NCBI GenBank assembly: GCA_013362555.1 | Contig: JABFVX010000347.1 | Coordinates: 1 to 10,015, forward strand | From: Mycobacteriaceae bacterium | Lineage (GTDB): Bacteria; Actinomycetota; Actinomycetes; Mycobacteriales; Mycobacteriaceae | Reading direction: 5' to 3' | Length of the DNA: 10,015 nucleotides | Part shown: positions 7,797 through 10,015 of the stretch, one piece after another | Position numbering within the stretch: position 1 is the first letter of the stretch | How the letters are laid out: every line of letters begins with the position of its first letter | The notes under the pieces: model-generated | Told to the model about the DNA's origin: nothing | Database searches by the model: none | Seen by the model: only the letters and a program-made list of their open reading frames with translations | Position numbers and translations under genes: made by a program

Positions 7797-7826
7797 TTGG
7801 TCCGCTCAGTGCGAATGGTGTAGCTT
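7797..7826 (+). promoter_or_regulatory. Putative promoter of the tRNA-Ala gene
   Basis: TTGGTC (7797-7802) and TAGCTT (7821-7826), spaced 18 bases apart, would start transcription about 30 bases before the tRNA. An alternative -10, TATCTT (7845-7850), would start 7-8 bases before it but lacks a clear -35. Confidence 0.35.
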
Positions 7827-7864
7827 CGTTCAGGCAGCCGGGAGTATCTTCCGGTCGCGGTCAC

Positions 7865-7940
7865 GGGGCTATGGCGCAGCTGGTAGCGCACCACACTGGC
7901 AGTGTGGGGGTCAGGGGTTCGAGTCCCCTTAGCTCCACCA
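7865..7940 (+). tRNA. tRNA-Ala (anticodon GGC)
   Basis: This is a complete 76-base cloverleaf that reads alanine codon GCC. Acceptor GGGGCTA pairs with TAGCTCC with one G-T pair, then discriminator A and an encoded CCA (7938-7940). The D arm is GCGCAGCTGGTAGCGC. The anticodon stem CCACA/TGTGG encloses CTGGCAG, anticodon GGC at 7898-7900. The T arm AGGGG-TTCGAGT-CCCCT is perfect. The 3' half of the gene is repeated at 9742-9777, so this tRNA is the likely integration site of the downstream element and its 3' half may have been supplied by that element. Confidence 0.97.
7903..7938 (+). repeat. Left att-type direct repeat inside tRNA-Ala
   Basis: These 36 bases, from the anticodon stem through the first C of CCA, recur exactly at 9742-9777, an offset of 1839 bases. 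Extending to 7896 the match is 42 of 43. This is the usual core position for tyrosine-recombinase att sites in tRNA genes. Confidence 0.85.
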
Positions 7941-7942
7941 GC

Positions 7943-7982
7943 GTAAACGCCCCCTTCCGACGTACTGGAAGGGGGCGTTTAC
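7943..7982 (+). terminator. Intrinsic terminator after tRNA-Ala
   Basis: A perfect 16-bp stem (GTAAACGCCCCCTTCC with its complement at 7967-7982) encloses an 8-base loop and begins 2 bases after the CCA end. The right arm ends in GCGTTTAC, giving a short T-rich 3' side. It would stop the tRNA transcript. Confidence 0.85.
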
Positions 7983-8241
7983 GACATCTTCTACGACAGT
8001 AGTTCACGAGTCTGCATCGTCGTCCGAGTCTGGTAGCAGCGTGTTCATCAAGGGCGGCGCGCGGGCGCGGCTGCGCCGCGCTAACCGCCCTCGGTAAAAC
8101 GCCCGGGCGGGCACGTCGGACCGTCGCAGCCGCGCCCGCGCACCGCACGGATCACCATGGAGGCTCACGCGTCAGCGTCACGTTTCCTTCTACCCGTTCA
8201 CTGCTGCCGCACTTCCAGCCGTCCCCGACTTTCCCCTCCAG
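7983..8241. other. Left element region, no supported gene
   Basis: No frame here has coding character. A frame from ATG 8157 to 8390 uses many A/T third positions and matches no family. The main structure is the GC-rich hairpin at 8051-8091. Confidence 0.5.
8051..8091. repeat. Two-level GC-rich inverted repeat
   Basis: The outer arms AGGGCGG (8051-8057) and CCGCCCT (8085-8091) pair perfectly. The inner arms GCGCGGC (8065-8071) and GCCGCGC (8075-8081) pair perfectly around TGC. No T-tract follows and no gene ends just before it, so a plain terminator is not the obvious role. Confidence 0.7.
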
Positions 8242-8451
8242 TTGTGCAGCAACTACAGCGGCCTGATCGGTGGTCACCGGCCTGTGGTCCCGAGCCTTGG
8301 GTCACCTTGGGAATCCGTCATGCAAGCCGTCCAAGTGTGCCAAGGCGGGGACCCCGACCTGTCAACCCACACTTCGTTCTTCGGGGTTGACAGCCCACCC
8401 TCGCCCTGGCCGACCCGAGCCGTCTCGAACGACTCAACAGGGAGGCTCTAA
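8242..8451 (+). CDS. Possible small ORF overlapping the WhiB frame
   Basis: This 69-codon frame opens at GTG 8242 (or ATG 8320 for 43 codons) and its TAA at 8449-8451 overlaps the ACG of the WhiB frame as TAACG. That would be the common coupling form TAATG if the WhiB start were ATG. Third positions are about 75% G/C, above its first and second positions, a weak coding sign. No family is recognised and no good ribosome-binding site precedes either start. The strong inverted repeat at 8359-8393 inside it argues for a regulatory leader instead. Confidence 0.2.
   Translation: MCSNYSGLIGGHRPVVPSLGSPWESVMQAVQVCQGGDPDLSTHTSFFGVDSPPSPWPTRAVSNDSTGRL
8295..8345. repeat. Paired CCTTGG / CCAAGG cluster
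   Basis: CCTTGG occurs at 8295-8300 and 8305-8310, exactly one helical turn apart. Its complement occurs as CCAAG at 8331-8335 and CCAAGG at 8340-8345, 9 bases apart. Four half-sites in two opposed pairs within 51 bp look like a cooperative binding site upstream of the WhiB frame (inference). Confidence 0.5.
8359..8393. promoter_or_regulatory. 10-bp inverted repeat containing TTGACA on both strands
   Basis: CTGTCAACCC (8359-8368) and GGGTTGACAG (8384-8393) are perfect complements around a 15-base loop. The right arm contains a consensus -35 hexamer TTGACA (8387-8392) facing the WhiB frame, and the left arm one facing away. No clear -10 follows at 16-19 bases in either direction, so it could be an operator or an RNA hairpin. 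Confidence 0.5.
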
Positions 8452-8672
8452 CGTCCACCACCGACGCCTGGCGCCGCGCCGCGATCTGCGCCCAGACCGA
8501 CCCGGAGATCTTCTTTCCCGAACTCGGCGGGTCTGTTCGCGAAGCGAAGCGCCTCTGCGCGCGATGCCCGGTCCGGCGCGACTGCCTCGCACATGCGCTC
8601 CAGAACCGGGAACATCACGGAGTTTGGGGCGGACTGTCCGACAACGAACGCCGCCAGCTCGTCCACCGATAG
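8451..8672 (+). CDS. WhiB-family iron-sulfur regulator with ACG in place of its start codon
   Basis: This 73-residue frame is a clear WhiB-like protein, an actinobacterial [4Fe-4S] transcription factor that works with the main sigma factor. The cluster ligands are all present: Cys13, Cys36, Cys39 and Cys45 (C-X22-C-X2-C-X5-C). They are followed by the GVWGG turn (57-61) and a short basic tail. The N-terminus STTDAWRRAAICAQTDPEIF is what full-length relatives show after Met. AGGGAGG (8439-8445) lies 5 bases before the ACG at 8451, exactly where ATG is expected. The frame has no ATG, GTG or TTG anywhere between the upstream stop at 8388-8390 and the conserved core. It is either translated weakly from ACG (or CTG 8406), silenced by a T-to-C change, or a base-call error. 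WhiB genes are common on actinobacterial integrative elements. Confidence 0.85.
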   Translation, partial: TSTTDAWRRAAICAQTDPEIFFPELGGSVREAKRLCARCPVRRDCLAHALQNREHHGVWGGLSDNERRQLVHR

Positions 8673-8685
8673 CACCGGCACCGGG

Positions 8686-8710
8686 CCGGGAGGGGTTCGC
8701 GCCTTCCCGG
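8686..8710 (+). terminator. Hairpin just after the WhiB frame
   Basis: CCGGGAGG (8686-8693) pairs with CCTTCCCGG (8702-8710) with one bulged base around an 8-base loop, 13 bases after the WhiB stop. No T-run follows, so termination strength is uncertain. Confidence 0.4.
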
Positions 8711-8761
8711 TTCGGGCAGCCTGCTTCCGGTTTTGGCCACGATAGTGAGGACCGAGCTGTT

Positions 8762-8906
8762 CCCTGTCTTACCTCATCGGCCCAATCATCGAACTTCCGG
8801 TTGGACCAGTAAAGGGCGCTCCTTCGTCGCGTCGCTCCGCGATGCCTACGGCACCCTTGACTGGCCCGCCCTCCAGCTCAAGCGGCCTGTATGAGGTAAG
8901 GCAGGG
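8762..8906. other. 145-nt three-tier nested inverted repeat, possible structured RNA or recognition site
   Basis: Three stems nest around one centre. The outer arms are CCCTGTCTTACCTCAT (8762-8777) and 8891-8906, 15 of 16 paired. The middle arms 8803-8819 and 8851-8867 pair at 14 of 17. The inner arms CGTCGCG (8825-8831) and CGCGATG (8838-8844) pair with one G-T, around a 6-base loop. GGCC at 8779-8782 and 8884-8887 adds a further match inside the outer stem. It fills most of the 324-base gap between the WhiB frame and the membrane protein gene, which holds no credible coding frame. Possible roles are a structured RNA, a replication or transfer site, or a small non-autonomous repeat element. 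Confidence 0.6.
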
Positions 8907-8953
8907 GAGTAGGCCCGGCAGTAGCATCTGTGCCCATGAAGTCGAAAATCGGT

Positions 8954-8992
8954 TGATACCAACTCAATTGACCTTGAGTCCGGTCAGTATCA
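8954..8992 (+). promoter_or_regulatory. Nested operator-like dyad and promoter region of the membrane protein gene
   Basis: The inner arms ACTCAA/TTGAGT (8962-8967, 8974-8979) flank TTGACC, which resembles a -35 box. The outer arms TGATAC/GTATCA (8954-8959, 8987-8992) are also perfect complements. CAGTAT (8985-8990) lies 6 bases before the GTG start and could be a leaderless -10, but it is only 11 bases from TTGACC. The dyads cover the promoter position, so repressor control is likely (inference). Confidence 0.45.
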
Positions 8993-8996
8993 GGGA

Positions 8997-9623
8997 GTGT
9001 GGACACAACTCTTTCCGGCACTCACCGCTCTGGCGGGAACGGTCATCGGCGGACTGGTGACCCTATCCGCAGCATCCAAGCAGGCCAAGGCAAGCCGAGA
9101 GGTCGCCAGGCAGCAATTCGAGAATCAGCTGGTCCTTGCGCAACATCAACTAGCAGCTCAGCTCGAAGCTGAGCGGGGCAAGCAGCGAAGAGTGAAGATT
9201 GACGAGGCGTACGGGCAGCTGATGCTCTGGATGCACGACGTCCGAACACTGGTCGACAACATTTGGGTGGCCATCTTCAGCGACGACGCTGCGTTCGTTG
9301 AGGAGACCCATAAGGCCCTGATCGAATGGCCATTTGAAACTCTGCGCCCGCCCAGGGAGTTTGCCCCAGCCCAGTTTTACTGGAGCGATGATGTCAACGA
9401 GTTGCTGATCAAGTTCGGTGGACGGTCCGCGGAGTTCGTAATGAACGCCAAGGCAAGCCTGGTTCACAAGATTCCGTCAGAGGGCCACAGCTTCGAACTG
9501 GATAGCGAGGCTATCGACATTGCCAACGGCAAGGTCGTTGCTGGCCATGATGCGTTGGTCTGCATCGTTTCTCGGATAAGAGACGTGGTCAAGCGAGAGA
9601 TGCGTGATGGCAAGACTTGCTAG
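8997..9623 (+). CDS. Unrecognised single-pass membrane protein with coiled coil
   Basis: I do not recognise this 208-residue protein. It has one predicted N-terminal membrane helix (about residues 5-25, LFPALTALAGTVIGGLVTLS). A charged heptad-like helix follows from about 27 to 72, rich in K, R, E, Q and A, probably a coiled coil. The soluble domain (about 73-208) is Trp- and Asp-rich (MLWMHDV, DNIW, FYWSDDV). This layout is common among accessory-element proteins of unknown function in actinobacteria. The GTG start at 8997 is chosen because the membrane helix begins at once and no other in-frame start has better support; GGGA directly abuts the GTG, so ribosome-binding spacing is poor and leaderless expression is likelier. 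Codons are poorer in G/C than in genes left of the tRNA, a sign of transfer. After its stop, the 118 bases to the att repeat show nothing recognisable. Confidence 0.75.
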   Translation: MWTQLFPALTALAGTVIGGLVTLSAASKQAKASREVARQQFENQLVLAQHQLAAQLEAERGKQRRVKIDEAYGQLMLWMHDVRTLVDNIWVAIFSDDAAFVEETHKALIEWPFETLRPPREFAPAQFYWSDDVNELLIKFGGRSAEFVMNAKASLVHKIPSEGHSFELDSEAIDIANGKVVAGHDALVCIVSRIRDVVKREMRDGKTC

Positions 9624-9741
9624 TGGGGCCACACGACACCAATTACGACAACTGGCACGACAGCGGGGCACTCCTGCACCTGCATCTACGACGCAATCGC
9701 TCAGCGTTCATGCATTTCAGACCATCTGCGCACTCTGGCAA

Positions 9742-9777
9742 TGTGGGGGTCAGGGGTTCGAGTCCCCTTAGCTCCAC
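9742..9777 (+). repeat. Right att-type copy of the tRNA-Ala 3' end
   Basis: This is an exact 36-bp copy of 7903-7938, covering the T arm and the 3' acceptor strand. It is not a tRNA gene: the acceptor 5' strand, D arm and most of the anticodon stem are absent, and CCA is replaced by CTG. It marks the right boundary of the integrated segment. Confidence 0.85.
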
Positions 9778-9784
9778 TGTACAG

Positions 9785-9815
9785 CAAACCCGCAGGTAAA
9801 CAGCCTGCGGGTTTG
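9785..9815 (+). terminator. Intrinsic terminator after the right att copy
   Basis: CAAACCCGCAGG (9785-9796) pairs perfectly with CCTGCGGGTTTG (9804-9815) around a 7-base loop and is followed by a T-rich tract. Its position behind the tRNA fragment suggests it was the original terminator of the tRNA-Ala gene before integration (inference). Confidence 0.85.
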
Positions 9816-9876
9816 TTGTGTTTGTGTCATTGAACGAACACCTGGCCGTGCCGCCTGCCGGTGGAGTATAGGTTCC

Positions 9877-9890
9877 ATCCTATATAGGAT
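9877..9890 (+). promoter_or_regulatory. Perfect 14-bp palindrome over the toxin gene -10 box
   Basis: ATCCTATATAGGAT is a perfect palindrome. Its last six bases, TAGGAT, form a -10-like box 7 bases before the ATG at 9898, suggesting a leaderless transcript. A second TATAGG lies at 9867-9872. Type II toxin-antitoxin operons are usually autoregulated through such palindromes. Confidence 0.6.
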
Positions 9891-9897
9891 TGCTACT

Positions 9898-10015
9898 ATG
9901 GAGTTGTACGCAGTCGAGATCGAGCCGGAGGTGGCCACGTGGTTGCGGTCGCTGTCGGATCGGGACTTAGGTCGCGTCGACACCTATGTGGTCATGCTCG
10001 CCGAACACGCGGAGA
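9898..10015 (+). CDS. HigB/RelE-type toxin (Gp49-like), 3' end missing
   Basis: Thirty-nine residues are visible before the window ends. The start MELYAVEIEPEVATWLRSLS followed by DRDLGRVDTYVVMLAEHAE matches the N-terminal strand and paired helices of the phage-Gp49-like/HigB branch of the RelE/ParE superfamily, ribosome-dependent mRNA-cleaving toxins of about 100-120 residues. The ATG at 9898 has no Shine-Dalgarno but sits 7 bases after TAGGAT, within a palindrome that fits autoregulation. In this branch the toxin gene normally comes first, and a helix-turn-helix antitoxin gene follows; that gene would be beyond the window. It lies 120 bases right of the att copy, so it could be chromosomal or part of a second element. 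Confidence 0.75.
   Translation, partial: MELYAVEIEPEVATWLRSLSDRDLGRVDTYVVMLAEHAE

Larger units (their letters stand above)
7903..9777 (+). mobile_element. Remnant or minimal integrated element at tRNA-Ala, without integrase
   Basis: The interval is bounded by 36-bp direct repeats of the tRNA 3' end, the classic footprint of site-specific integration. It holds a WhiB-family frame, a membrane/coiled-coil protein, and several dyads. The right half is visibly poorer in G/C: two 60-base lines in the membrane protein gene are 57% and 52% G+C, against 80% in one sampled pgm line. No integrase, excisionase or replication gene fits in the 1.8 kb. It may be a deletion derivative, a passenger moved by an integrase supplied elsewhere, or the left part of a tandem array continuing past the window. 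Confidence 0.65.

Noticed and set aside
6893..7894. Minus-strand frame across the DsbA-like gene and the tRNA
   Set aside because: It runs through a tRNA gene and opposite a protein with a CPVC active site; no recognisable product.
8157..8390. 77-codon plus-strand ORF in the left element region
   Set aside because: Its third-position usage is poor, no ribosome-binding site precedes it, and the translation is unrecognisable.
7983..9741. CRISPR array, retron or diversity-generating element
   Set aside because: There is no regular repeat-spacer series and no reverse transcriptase frame; the nested structure at 8762-8906 alone does not justify such a call.
9735..9777. Second tRNA-Ala gene
   Set aside because: Only the 3' half is present. 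The acceptor 5' strand, D arm and left anticodon stem are missing, so it is an att copy rather than a gene.

Overview
The window looks like a piece of a high-GC actinobacterial chromosome, probably Pseudonocardiales-like (inference, no taxonomic search was run). The basis is strong G/C at third codon positions, several genes whose -10-like hexamer lies only 6-7 bases before the start codon (leaderless layout), a WhiB-family protein, and long GC-rich intergenic palindromes.

Bases 1-7750 are ordinary chromosomal genes. In order they are: the 3' part of an NAD(P)-dependent zinc-type alcohol dehydrogenase/quinone oxidoreductase (+); a 68-bp perfect palindrome; a DUF2461 protein (+); a ferredoxin/rubredoxin reductase-type flavoprotein (+); a TetR regulator (-); a secreted LIP-type lipase (-); phosphoglucomutase pgm (+); and a membrane-anchored DsbA-like thiol oxidoreductase (+). 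The last starts 5 bases after pgm, so the two are probably one transcript. Palindromes at 2724-2764 and 3551-3591 separate transcription units and share a 16-base tail.

Bases 7797-9815 are a small accessory island. A complete tRNA-Ala(GGC) gene with encoded CCA and its own terminator is followed 1839 bases later by an exact 36-bp copy of its 3' end, with a second terminator. This is the footprint of site-specific integration into a tRNA gene, but no integrase lies between the repeats. The 1.8 kb interval holds three regulatory-looking dyads or repeat clusters, a WhiB-family frame that has ACG where its start codon should be, a 145-nt nested inverted-repeat structure, and an unrecognised single-pass membrane/coiled-coil protein of lower GC with an operator-like dyad in front. 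It reads as a reduced, partly decayed or trans-dependent element.

After the second att copy, a HigB/RelE-type toxin gene begins and runs off the window end. It follows a perfect 14-bp palindrome that overlaps its likely -10 box. Its antitoxin should lie just outside. The strongest items for follow-up are the integrase-less tRNA-Ala island, the WhiB frame with no start codon, and the nested structure next to the membrane protein gene.
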